Assembly (NCBI GenBank): GCA_022447625.1
Contig: JAKVAX010000003.1
Span: forward strand, 186,001-250,000
Source: Flavobacteriales bacterium
GTDB taxonomy: Bacteria; Bacteroidota; Bacteroidia; Flavobacteriales_D; Sanyastnellaceae
Reading direction: 5' to 3'
DNA: 64,000 bases
The notes below the pieces were generated by a model. That model was not told where the DNA came from, made no database searches, and saw only the letters and a program-made list of their open reading frames with translations. Shown piece by piece: positions 28,414-35,989 of the stretch. Position 1 is the first letter of the stretch. Each line of letters opens with the position of its first letter. The position numbers and the translations under genes are program-made.

Positions 28414-29328
28414 TTATTTCGAGGTCGTCAATTGCTTGAAGACGTCTTCTAGGCTCACTTCGTCTTCGCGGAGGGTAAGGATGAGAACGTCATTCTGAAC
28501 CGCCCAAATTGAAATGGCTTTTCTAGGGTCTACATTTCCGTTCGATGTCAGTGAGAAGCTTCCATCAGGGAGTTCTTTGACATTGCTGATATTTTCAATC
28601 TTCGCTAGTGCGGAAGCTGTGACATCTTGCGCAAACTCAACCGTAATGGTCTTCGTTTTACGACCTGTCATTTTTTGGAGCTCTTGTGTTGGAGCATCGG
28701 CGACAATGTTCCCCTGGTTGATGATAATCACGCGGCTACACAGGGCTTCAACCTCCTGCATGATGTGCGTTGACAGCATCACCGTTTTTGATTCCCCAAT
28801 CTGTGTGATGAGGTCTCGGATCTCTACAAGTTGGTTTGGATCAAGACCACTGGTAGGCTCGTCGAGAATAAGTACTTCAGGATTGTGGATCATGGCTTGA
28901 GCAAGTCCTACACGCTGACGGTATCCTTTTGAAAGGGCACCAATCTTTTTGTGTTGCTCACGTCCCAAACCAACCAAATCGATCATTTCATTGACGCGAT
29001 CACGACGGTTCTTGATTTTATGGATGCCTCCAACGAAATCAAGGAACTCTTTCACGTACATATCGAGATACAACGGATTGTGCTCAGGAAGGTATCCAAC
29101 GCGCTTGCGTACTTCGATGGAGTCTTCCATGACATTGCGGCCACAGACTTCGGCCTTCCCACCGTCAGGTGGAAGATAGCATGTGATGATCTTCATCATC
29201 GTTGACTTACCGGCTCCATTGGGTCCGAGGAATCCAACGACTTCGCCAGTAGAGATCTCGAAACTCACCTCATCCAGTGCTTTCTGCTCTCCGTATAGTT
29301 TACTTACGCCACTAATGCTGATCGACAT
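28414..29328 (-). CDS. gldA: Gliding-motility ABC transporter ATPase GldA
   Basis: ATP-binding subunit of the GldA-GldF-GldG ABC transporter associated with gliding in Bacteroidetes. It has 304 residues from the ATG at 29328 (MSISISGVSKLYGEQKAL). Walker A is GPNGAGKST, the Q-loop region is VGYLPEHNPLY, the signature is LSKGYRQRVGLAQ, Walker B is VLILDEPTSGLD and the H-loop is STHIMQEVEALC. The C-terminal 80 residues have the GldA extension. GldA is called over a general ABC ATPase from YLPEHNPLYxDMYVxEFLxF and the gliding context. gldF and gldG are not in the window. The frame running upstream to 29721 crosses rsgA in antisense and is rejected. Confidence 0.85.
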   Translation of the reverse strand: MSISISGVSKLYGEQKALDEVSFEISTGEVVGFLGPNGAGKSTMMKIITCYLPPDGGKAEVCGRNVMEDSIEVRKRVGYLPEHNPLYLDMYVKEFLDFVGGIHKIKNRRDRVNEMIDLVGLGREQHKKIGALSKGYRQRVGLAQAMIHNPEVLILDEPTSGLDPNQLVEIRDLITQIGESKTVMLSTHIMQEVEALCSRVIIINQGNIVADAPTQELQKMTGRKTKTITVEFAQDVTASALAKIENISNVKELPDGSFSLTSNGNVDPRKAISIWAVQNDVLILTLREDEVSLEDVFKQLTTSK

Positions 29329-29349
29329 CTGCTGTTCTTTTCTCTGTGA

Positions 29350-29383
29350 CAAAGTTACAATTACTACGCATAGCCTACGAAAC
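29350..29383 (-). promoter_or_regulatory. gldA promoter
   Basis: On the minus strand the -7 element TAACTTTG (29357 to 29350) is preceded after 20 bases by GTTTCG (29383 to 29378), close to the -33 TTTG. It lies 22 bases before the gldA ATG, supporting that start. Confidence 0.65.
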
Positions 29384-29430
29384 TTATTATTTACAGAATC
29401 ACAATCGTAAGTAAGTCTGACCTCGGTGGT

Positions 29431-29438
29431 TATCTTTG
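29431..29438 (+). promoter_or_regulatory. -7 element of rsgA
   Basis: TATCTTTG ends ten bases before the rsgA ATG, so the leader must be very short. The gldA promoter lies back to back in the same 120-base gap. Confidence 0.55.
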
Positions 29439-29448
29439 TGCCCAGCGA

Positions 29449-30372
29449 ATGCAGGAAGGACTCGTCATAAAATCTACTGGGAAGTGGTGTGAGGTCAGAC
29501 AAGAAAACGGTGAAATCATCGATTGTCAGATCAAAGGTAAATTCCGCTTGGCGGGTATTAAGACCACCAACCCCATTGCCGTAGGTGACCGCGTTGGCTT
29601 CGAGATTGATGTTGATGGCACCGGAGTGATCAGTGTGATTCATGATCGCCAGAACTACATCATTCGCAAAAGTGTCAATCTGAGTAAACAAGCGCACATC
29701 GTGGCCAGCAATATTGATCACGCATTTCTCATTGTTACTTTGGCACAGCCTCCAACAAGTACCGGGTTCATCGATCGTTTCTTAGTCACCGCTGATGCCT
29801 ATGGCGTTCCGGTGACCATCGTGTTCAACAAGATTGATGTCTATGACGAGAAGGCCAAGACTACACAAGCCGAGCTGACTCAGATTTATGAAGATGCGGG
29901 TTACGCTATTGCGGAATCGGTAGCGAGTGAGGGCACAGGTGTTGATGCCTTGGCGGAAGCCATGAAAGGAAAGATCAATATGGTCTCTGGTCATTCAGGA
30001 GTGGGTAAGAGCACGCTGATCAATCAATTGATTCCAGATGCCGACATTCGAACGGCTGAAGTCTCTGAGTACCATTTGAAGGGAAGGCACACGACAACCT
30101 TCGCAGAAATGCACGAGCTGCCATCGGGTGGTTTCATTATCGACACTCCAGGGATCAAAGGATTTGGTTTGGTTGACCTTCCAAAAGAAGAATTGCACCA
30201 TCATTTCCCAGAAATGTTCGCACTACTTCCTGAGTGTAAGTTTAACAACTGCCTCCATATTAATGAGCCTGGATGTGCCGTGAAACAGGCGGTTGAAAAT
30301 CGTGAAGTCAGCATTTCTCGATATGAGAATTACCTAATGATGTATCACGAGGATGAAGGTCCTTACCGTTAA
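29449..30372 (+). CDS. rsgA: Ribosome small-subunit biogenesis GTPase RsgA
   Basis: Circularly permuted GTPase acting in late 30S maturation. It has 307 residues. An N-terminal OB fold (about 1-70) is followed by the GTPase motifs in permuted order: NKIDVYD (G4), then HSGVGKST (G1), then DTPGIKGFG (G3). The C-terminal zinc site has Cys-x6-Cys-x-His-x5-Cys in ECKFNNCLHINEPGCAV. It is divergent from gldA and followed 14 bases later by cysQ. Confidence 0.96.
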   Translation: MQEGLVIKSTGKWCEVRQENGEIIDCQIKGKFRLAGIKTTNPIAVGDRVGFEIDVDGTGVISVIHDRQNYIIRKSVNLSKQAHIVASNIDHAFLIVTLAQPPTSTGFIDRFLVTADAYGVPVTIVFNKIDVYDEKAKTTQAELTQIYEDAGYAIAESVASEGTGVDALAEAMKGKINMVSGHSGVGKSTLINQLIPDADIRTAEVSEYHLKGRHTTTFAEMHELPSGGFIIDTPGIKGFGLVDLPKEELHHHFPEMFALLPECKFNNCLHINEPGCAVKQAVENREVSISRYENYLMMYHEDEGPYR

Positions 30373-30386
30373 CTCGCTCGCGCGGA

Positions 30387-31181
30387 ATGGAGAAACAAAC
30401 AAACATGAGTGATCTAGAACTACTAAAGCTCGCCTATGAAGCGGCTTCCAAAGTAGCACCGGTCCTTGTGGAGTTTCAGGAGTGTGGCTTCAAAACGGAA
30501 TACAAAGACGACGCCTCTCCTGTCACTGAAGCGGATATCGCCGCCGACAAACTGATTACAGCGACACTCAAAAAATCAGGACTATTCATCGTCTCCGAAG
30601 AAGGTTCCCGAGCAGACATGTATGCCCGATCGGCACATGAACGTTTCTGGGTGGTCGATCCTCTCGATGGCACCAAAGAATTTATCGCCGGTCGTCCAGA
30701 CTTTACCATCAACATCGGCCTCATCAACCAGGGAACACCCGTCCTCGGAGTCATCGTTCACCCAAGGGTCAATACAGCTTATCTCGGATTAACATCTCTC
30801 GGTTTCACCCAATCAGATTGCCGAGAATCCTTCCCTTCGGAATGTTCTTTCACCACTGAGATACCGACATTAGATATCCCACACACCGCCGTCGTGAGTC
30901 GATCTCACCTCAAAGAGAACACCCTCAACTACCTAGAGGAAATCCGCCAAAAGCATCCACACCTTCAAGTCATTCGCGCAGGCAGCTCACTCAAATTCTG
31001 CAAACTCGCTCTCGGCGAAGCGCACCTCTACCCCCGCTTCTCCCCCTGCATGATCTGGGACACCGCAGCAGGAGACGCCATCCTCAGATCGGTAGGAAAG
31101 AAGATTGTCCAGATGGAGAATGGGGAGGACTTGGATTATGTGGAAGGGAGGCTTGTGAATCCGTCATTTCTCGCGGAATAA
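30387..31181 (+). CDS. cysQ: 3'(2'),5'-bisphosphate nucleotidase CysQ
   Basis: Magnesium-dependent phosphatase of the inositol monophosphatase superfamily that removes the 3' phosphate of PAP from sulfate assimilation. It has 264 residues. Metal motifs: VSEEGS (about 70), WVVDPLDGTKEF and the late WDTAAGDAIL. A second possible start is the ATG at 30405 (MSDLELLKLAYEA), which matches the family start better; the earlier one adds six residues. Codon use is richer in C-ending codons (CTC, ATC, GCC) than in neighbouring genes, a mild hint of different origin. The CGCTCGCGCGGAA sequence at its start (30375-30387) is a one-mismatch relative of the dispersed 13-mer. Confidence 0.93.
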   Translation: MEKQTNMSDLELLKLAYEAASKVAPVLVEFQECGFKTEYKDDASPVTEADIAADKLITATLKKSGLFIVSEEGSRADMYARSAHERFWVVDPLDGTKEFIAGRPDFTINIGLINQGTPVLGVIVHPRVNTAYLGLTSLGFTQSDCRESFPSECSFTTEIPTLDIPHTAVVSRSHLKENTLNYLEEIRQKHPHLQVIRAGSSLKFCKLALGEAHLYPRFSPCMIWDTAAGDAILRSVGKKIVQMENGEDLDYVEGRLVNPSFLAE

Positions 31182-31310
31182 TCGAAAATCGATAAACGAT
31201 AAACGATAATCTATAACTGGTGGCTCGGAATCGAAAATCGATAAACTATAATCGATAACTGATAGCTCGGAATCGAAAATCGGTAATCTAGAACCAAAGA
31301 CCAAAGACCA
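31182..31310. repeat. Left arm: low-complexity ATCGAAAATCGATAAAC repeats
   Basis: About two and a half imperfect units of ~55 bases, each opening GGAATCGAAAATCG and holding GATAAACGATAATC-like words. The arm ends in ACCAAAGACCAAAGACC. It lies just past the 3' end of the four-helix-bundle gene. A 21-base word at 31198-31218 recurs exactly, inverted, at 31894-31914. Confidence 0.85.
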
Positions 31311-31321
31311 ATAACCAACAA

Positions 31322-31708
31322 CTATTTTCCACCATTAGCGTCGTCATCGATTGACCTAGAAAGGTGTCTTTTGAGGCTGTAAAGTTGTTTGATGACCTCG
31401 TCCAAAGCATTCAATAGAGGTCGTGTTTGTTCGGTGGACCAATGATTGATTTTCACACCAATTTCTAGCTGATTAGCCAGTTCAAACGCAGAGCCAATCG
31501 CAATATTCACATGACGTCGCATGAGCTTGTCACTTCCGGCCCCAGATCCTTCAGCAAGATTGAAACAAATTGAAGTAGATGCACGCTTCATTTGATTGAA
31601 GAAATAGAAGTCTTGCGGATCAGCTGATTCCGATATCAAATCATAACAAAGCTTGACTATATCAGCTGAGTCATGCCATACTTTCATGTGATGATATTTG
31701 TAAGGCAT
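31322..31708 (-). CDS. Four-helix-bundle protein (23S rRNA intervening-sequence/S23 family)
   Basis: A 128-residue helical protein of the family found in rRNA intervening sequences and as free-standing genes in Bacteroidetes; the bAvd accessory protein of diversity-generating retroelements has a similar fold. Family features: MKVWHDSADIVKLCYDL, FYFFNQMKRASTSICFNLAEGSG (the FxxQxxRAxxSIxxNIAEG signature) and, later, GSAFELANQLEIG. The start codon at 31708 fits the usual length. It is not inside an rRNA here, and no reverse transcriptase is seen. Repeat arms of opposite orientation flank it on both sides. Molecular function unknown. Confidence 0.9.
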   Translation of the reverse strand: MPYKYHHMKVWHDSADIVKLCYDLISESADPQDFYFFNQMKRASTSICFNLAEGSGAGSDKLMRRHVNIAIGSAFELANQLEIGVKINHWSTEQTRPLLNALDEVIKQLYSLKRHLSRSIDDDANGGK

Positions 31709-31829
31709 GCAACAATAGTATGTGGAAAATCATCACCCACCGCATCTATTTTATGAGCGTAGTTCGAAAGTTTATAGATGAAGAATAAGTACACTGCAAG
31801 CAAGAATCTACAATGAAATCATAGGCCGT

Positions 31830-31960
31830 TGGTCTCTAGCTGCTAGTTGTTGGTCTTCGGTAGTTAGTTCTTAGTTCTTAGTTTTTGGTTCTGAGTTATA
31901 GATTATCGTTTATCGTTTCCAAGGTGGAGAGTTATAGATTATCATTTATCAGTTATTGTT
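31830..31960. repeat. Right arm: inverted counterpart of the left low-complexity repeats
   Basis: TTGGTCTTCGG, then TTAGTTCTTAGTTCTTAG, then AGTTATAGATTATCG and TTATCGTTTCC. Read on the other strand it runs in the same order as the left arm: GATAAACGATAATC words first, then ACCAA-type words towards the gene. Together with the rest of 31709-31955 this stretch of more than 250 bases holds no gene. Confidence 0.8.
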
Positions 31961-31984
31961 TCCTAAAGGGATTAAATACCTTTG
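31955..31984 (+). promoter_or_regulatory. Promoter of the TPP-riboswitch transcript
   Basis: ATTG (31955-31958) as -33 and TACCTTTG (31977-31984) as -7, 18 bases apart. Transcription would begin near 31990, just ahead of the riboswitch aptamer. Confidence 0.65.
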
Positions 31985-31994
31985 TCCCGTCTCA

Positions 31995-32082
31995 AACAGG
32001 GGTGCCTAAAACAAAACGTTGTGGATGGCTGAGATTATACCCTTCGAACCTGCCCGGGTTATGCTGGGAAGGGAGCGGGTTT
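31995..32082 (+). ncRNA. TPP (THI-box) riboswitch
   Basis: The conserved thiamine-pyrophosphate aptamer is visible. GGGGTGCC (31999-32006) forms the first half of the pyrophosphate helix. CTGAGAT (about 32029-32035) is the pyrimidine-binding turn, followed by ACCCTTCGAACCTG and CCGGGTTATGCTGGGAAGGGAG. AAAC near 31994 and GTTT near 32079 can close the basal stem. Between the aptamer and the ATG at 32142 lies a hairpin, GTGTTC-CCCCT-GAACAC (32093-32109), without a T-run. This suggests that control is not by a simple intrinsic terminator. It regulates the TonB-dependent receptor downstream. Confidence 0.93.
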
Positions 32083-32141
32083 AATGATTGACGTGTTCCC
32101 CCTGAACACTGTCGGGAGTTAACAGAAAATTTAGTTACAAC

Positions 32142-34829
32142 ATGAGACGAGTATTACTGGGACTATTTGTCCTACTATTCTCGAGCGCGGCGCTCGCGCA
32201 AAAAGGAACGATCAAGGGGCGCTTGGTCGATGGAAATTCAAATGAATCTTTACCATTTGCTGCGGTCTATGTAGTAGGCACTGACTTAGGTGCAACAACT
32301 AACCTAGATGGGTATTATCAAATCCAAGTGGATCCGGGTGAGTATACACTTGAGTTCAAATTGGTGGGGTATCAGCCAATGCAAAAGAAGGCAACGGTGA
32401 AAGCCGGACAAGAAGTGGCGCTGGATGTCACAATGGCATCGCAACAGGATATTACGGACTATCCGACCAGCGTGCCTGCCATTGATGAGAAGATCATCAA
32501 CTTATCTACAGCATCCATCGCAGTGACAGGGTCGGCTCCGGAGAATGGGGTGTTTGCCTCTTCAGATGTGAGTGCGGCTCAACTGGATAAGTTGAACAAC
32601 GGACAAGATCTACCGATCCTCCTTCGATTTACACCTTCGATCGTGACGACATCTGATGCAGGTGCAGGAATTGGATATACCGGATTGCGTATCCGTGGTA
32701 GCGATCAGAGTCGAATCAATGTGACCATCAACGGGATTCCATACAACGATCCGGAGTCGCAAGGGGTATTCTGGGTGAATCTTCCAGACTTCTCCTCATC
32801 CATTGACAACGTGAGTATTCAGCGTGGTGTGGGGTCTTCAACCAACGGAGCGGGTGCTTTCGGTGGGTCAATTGGACTTCGTACTGACCGTATGGCGCCA
32901 CAGGCTTTTGCTGAGATTACGAACAGCGTGGGATCATTCAACACCTTCCGTCATACGGTAGAATTTGGAAGTGGGTTGATGCCCAATGGTTTTGCCATTG
33001 AAGGACGCCTATCACAGATTACTTCTGACGGATACATTGACCGTGCATCAAGTGACTTGAAGAGCTACTTTTTGAACGGACAGTACAACAAAGGACGCGT
33101 AAGCATCAAAGGATTGGTGTTTGGTGGACGTGAAGAAACTTACCAGTCTTGGTGGGGTGTTCCAGAGGTAGCCCTTGATGGAACCGAAGCTGAAATTCGC
33201 GAGTGGGGAGTGAACAATGGTTACTCTCAACAACAGACAGATGACTTGGTGAACCTAGGGCGTCAATCGAACTACTACACCTACGCAAATGAGGTAGACA
33301 ACTACGCGCAAGATCACTACCAACTGCACTTCGCTTATGATTTTGGCAGCGGATTGGTTTTCCGTGCAGCAGGTCACTACACCTACGGTCGTGGTTATTT
33401 TGAGCAATTCCGCGATAGCGATGATTTGAGCGATTACAACATTGATAACATCATCTTGAACGCCGCGCAGCAATTTGCAGACGCAGAAGACTCGGATGGG
33501 AACCCAACGAACACGACCTTCAATAACAACTATGATTGGGATGAAGTAGAAATCAGCCATACGGTAGTGACTAATCAAAACGGTGACCCGATTACTGATG
33601 GCAGTGGAAATCCGTTGCTGAACTCGATCGCTCAGATTTCAACGAGTGATGTGATTCGTCGCCGTTGGTTGGAGAATGACTTCTATGGTGCCACTTGGTC
33701 ACTTGATTTTACACGTCGTTTCGACAACGATCAATTGAACGCAGTGCTTGGTGGAGCATGGAACGCATACGATGGTGATCATTTCGGTGAGATCATTTGG
33801 ATGGAGCACCCAAACAACTCTGAGTACCAAGATTTCTATTACTTGAACAATGGTTTCAAAACGGATTTCAACTCCTACTTGAAGGTGAACTACCTCCTCA
33901 ACCGCCGCATGAATGTTTACGCTGATCTTCAGGTGCGTCAAGTGACGTATGAGGCGTCAGGAATCGATGCTGATTTGATTGCCATTGACGTGACTGATAC
34001 GCTGAACTTCTTCAACCCTAAGGTTGGTTTCTCGTTTGATGTGAACCGCAATAACATGGTGTATGCTTCGTACGCTATCGGAAATCGCGAACCAACGCGT
34101 AACGATTACATCGATGCACTCGACGGAGAAGCACCTCGTCCAGAACAGATGGGAGACCTTGAATTCGGTTACCGTCGAATCATGCCTCGCTACAACTTAT
34201 TGGTGAACTTCTACAATATGGATTACACAGATCAGTTAGTATTGACTGGTGATGTGAATGATGTCGGTACAGCTATCCGAACAAACGTTGCAGAAAGCTA
34301 CCGTCGAGGAGTAGAGGTTGAGTTCGGTTACCGTCCGTTCAGAAAATTGTTGTTTATAACGAACGCGACATACAGCCAGAATAAGATTAAGAACTTCAAC
34401 GAAAAGGTGATTGACTACGACCAAGGCGGGTTCTTGGAAACAGATCTAGGGGAAACAGATATTTCTTTCTCTCCTGACCTCGTCGCCTCAGCTCAGTTGA
34501 TCTACACTTTCCTGCAGCGCGGACGTATCTCAGGTGAAGTAGCTTGGCAAACCAAGTACGTGAGTGAACAATACTTGGATAACACTTCAAACAGTGAGCG
34601 TGTAATTCCTTCTTACCTCGTGAACGACTTCCGCATGGCGTTTTATGTGCGCGATTGGGGAATGCGTCAACTATCTGTGAACTTCATGGTCAACAACGTC
34701 TTGGACGAAATATATGTGAACAATGGGTATACCTACGGATTCATTGCCGGCGGCGCACGTATCCAAGAAGAGTTCTTCTTTCCACAAGCTGGAAGAAACT
34801 ACTTGGTTGGATTGACCCTCCGATTCTAA
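32142..34829 (+). CDS. TonB-dependent outer-membrane receptor under TPP control (probable thiamine-compound uptake)
   Basis: A protein of 895 residues: signal peptide (MRRVLLGLFVLLFSSAALA, then Q), then a carboxypeptidase-regulatory-like domain (about 22-105, KGRLVDGNSNESLPFAAVYV and LVGYQPMQKK). A TonB plug follows (about 140-255, with GLRIRGSDQSRINVTINGIP and SSTNGAGAFGGSI), and a 22-strand barrel ends in the terminal aromatic GLTLRF. The upstream TPP riboswitch points to import of thiamine or a derivative, as proposed for riboswitch-linked receptors in Bacteroides. The usual partner genes (pnuT, thiamine kinase) are not next to it, so the inner-membrane step must be encoded elsewhere. Its 3' end overlaps a convergent lipoprotein gene by 159 bases. 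Confidence 0.93.
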   Translation: MRRVLLGLFVLLFSSAALAQKGTIKGRLVDGNSNESLPFAAVYVVGTDLGATTNLDGYYQIQVDPGEYTLEFKLVGYQPMQKKATVKAGQEVALDVTMASQQDITDYPTSVPAIDEKIINLSTASIAVTGSAPENGVFASSDVSAAQLDKLNNGQDLPILLRFTPSIVTTSDAGAGIGYTGLRIRGSDQSRINVTINGIPYNDPESQGVFWVNLPDFSSSIDNVSIQRGVGSSTNGAGAFGGSIGLRTDRMAPQAFAEITNSVGSFNTFRHTVEFGSGLMPNGFAIEGRLSQITSDGYIDRASSDLKSYFLNGQYNKGRVSIKGLVFGGREETYQSWWGVPEVALDGTEAEIREWGVNNGYSQQQTDDLVNLGRQSNYYTYANEVDNYAQDHYQLHFAYDFGSGLVFRAAGHYTYGRGYFEQFRDSDDLSDYNIDNIILNAAQQFADAEDSDGNPTNTTFNNNYDWDEVEISHTVVTNQNGDPITDGSGNPLLNSIAQISTSDVIRRRWLENDFYGATWSLDFTRRFDNDQLNAVLGGAWNAYDGDHFGEIIWMEHPNNSEYQDFYYLNNGFKTDFNSYLKVNYLLNRRMNVYADLQVRQVTYEASGIDADLIAIDVTDTLNFFNPKVGFSFDVNRNNMVYASYAIGNREPTRNDYIDALDGEAPRPEQMGDLEFGYRRIMPRYNLLVNFYNMDYTDQLVLTGDVNDVGTAIRTNVAESYRRGVEVEFGYRPFRKLLFITNATYSQNKIKNFNEKVIDYDQGGFLETDLGETDISFSPDLVASAQLIYTFLQRGRISGEVAWQTKYVSEQYLDNTSNSERVIPSYLVNDFRMAFYVRDWGMRQLSVNFMVNNVLDEIYVNNGYTYGFIAGGARIQEEFFFPQAGRNYLVGLTLRF

Positions 34830-35174
34830 GCTATAGAACTCGACCAATGAAACTTCTACCCGGTCGGCATGATGTCCGGGTAGCCATAAACGGAAACGTT
34901 TTTTATCTCCTGCAACGAGCTCCATCTTACGGTAAGTCCGGAAAGATGTGAGCTCGTTTCCTTTGGCATCCCATGCGCAGACATCAATCAATGCACCGGT
35001 AACAAGTTCAGGAGTGGTATTCCATAGCTGCACCCTAGCTACGGGTTGCTTAATGGCGTTGTTCCACCAGTCGTAATGGAGCAGCACTTCAGGTTGCGCT
35101 TGATGATTCTGTGGCGGAAAGCTGGCACACGAACTAAGCACAAATACAAGCAATATGAGGTAGGCTAAGCGCAT
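34671..35174 (-). CDS. Hypothetical lipoprotein, overlapping the TonB receptor gene tail to tail
   Basis: A protein of 167 residues with a lipoprotein signal (MRLAYLILLVFVLSSC, Cys16). A beta-rich domain of about 100 residues follows (VLLHYDWWNNAIKQPVARVQLWNTT to RVEVSLVEFYSL) of the type often labelled YcfL- or DUF1425-like, though I am not sure of the family. Residues after about 116 are encoded antisense to the last 159 bases of the TonB receptor gene. The natural end may once have been earlier, with the stop lost, because the domain looks complete near residue 115. Confidence 0.65.
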   Translation of the reverse strand: MRLAYLILLVFVLSSCASFPPQNHQAQPEVLLHYDWWNNAIKQPVARVQLWNTTPELVTGALIDVCAWDAKGNELTSFRTYRKMELVAGDKKRFRLWLPGHHADRVEVSLVEFYSLESEGQSNQVVSSSLWKEELFLDTCAAGNESVGIPIVHIYFVQDVVDHEVHR

Positions 35175-35208
35175 ACCTAGATCAATGCAAGAAGTATACC
35201 TTGTTTGA

Positions 35209-35931
35209 TTATTGCCTTAATTCGGCAAGAAGATCCGGCTCATTTTCAATCACCGTGCCCAAGACAGTAAGGTCAGCACCCGCCATAAATGCAGCGTCTA
35301 GCTGCTCTCTGCGTCGAATTCCTCCACCGACGATAATCGGGAGGTCAACTGACTGTCGAACCGCTCGAATCATTTCTGAAGGCACCGGAGCATCTGCTCC
35401 ACTTCCTGCGTCGAGAAAAATGAGTTGATGTCCGAGTAGTTCACTGGCCATGGCCGTTGCAGCGGCAATTCCAGGCTTGTTTCGAGGGATTGGCTGAGTA
35501 TTACTTATGTAGCTAGCAGTAGTTGGTCTGCCGCCGTCTATAAGCATGTATCCGGTAGAAAGACATTCGAGTCCGAGATCTTTGATCACCGGGGCGGCAG
35601 TGACGTGATGCCCGATAAGTAGCTCTGGGTTTCTTCCTGAAACTAGACTTAAGAACAGCAACGCGTCAACATGCGGAGTGAGTTGGGCTGGAGAGCCAGG
35701 AAATAAGACCAAAGGCAGATTCGTGGCTTCACGAACGGCTTTCATTTTGTCTTCAAATCCTTGTTCTGTAATGAGGCTTCCACCCACGAAGATGAGGTCA
35801 GGCGGGAAATGATCGAACTGGTCAAACACCTGATCAACTTCACCTGCCTGCAGCTTGTCGGGGTCTAAGAGATAGGCGATTCCTTTCTCACCAGAACTTC
35901 GAAATGACCGAATTTGCTGCAATACGCTCAT
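35209..35931 (-). CDS. Geranylgeranylglyceryl phosphate synthase family protein (GGGPS/PcrB, group II)
   Basis: TIM-barrel prenyltransferase that joins a polyprenyl diphosphate to glycerol-1-phosphate, the reaction that starts ether-lipid synthesis in archaea; homologues occur in Bacteroidetes and Firmicutes. It has 240 residues. Features: YLLDPDKL near the N-terminus, FVGGSLIT, LFPGSPAQLTPHVDALLFLSLVSGRNPE, the SxGYMLIDGG strand, and phosphate-binding DAGSGADAPVP and IIVGGGIRRREQL. Flavobacterial group II enzymes have been shown to work, but the lipid's cellular role is unclear. The preferred chain length cannot be read from this sequence. The gene is on the minus strand, 35 bases upstream of the lipoprotein gene. 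Confidence 0.92.
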   Translation of the reverse strand: MSVLQQIRSFRSSGEKGIAYLLDPDKLQAGEVDQVFDQFDHFPPDLIFVGGSLITEQGFEDKMKAVREATNLPLVLFPGSPAQLTPHVDALLFLSLVSGRNPELLIGHHVTAAPVIKDLGLECLSTGYMLIDGGRPTTASYISNTQPIPRNKPGIAAATAMASELLGHQLIFLDAGSGADAPVPSEMIRAVRQSVDLPIIVGGGIRRREQLDAAFMAGADLTVLGTVIENEPDLLAELRQ

Positions 35932-35989
35932 GAAGCAAAGATAGTGCTTCCAGTCAATGCTGCGTGATCAATCTCTATACCCATCGCCA

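Noticed and set aside
29329-29721. Upstream extension of the gldA frame to 29721
   Set aside because: It is antisense to rsgA, has no GldA similarity and lies upstream of the promoter at 29350-29383.
31322-31708. Diversity-generating retroelement based on the bAvd-like fold
   Set aside because: No reverse transcriptase, template repeat or variable repeat pair is seen in the neighbourhood.
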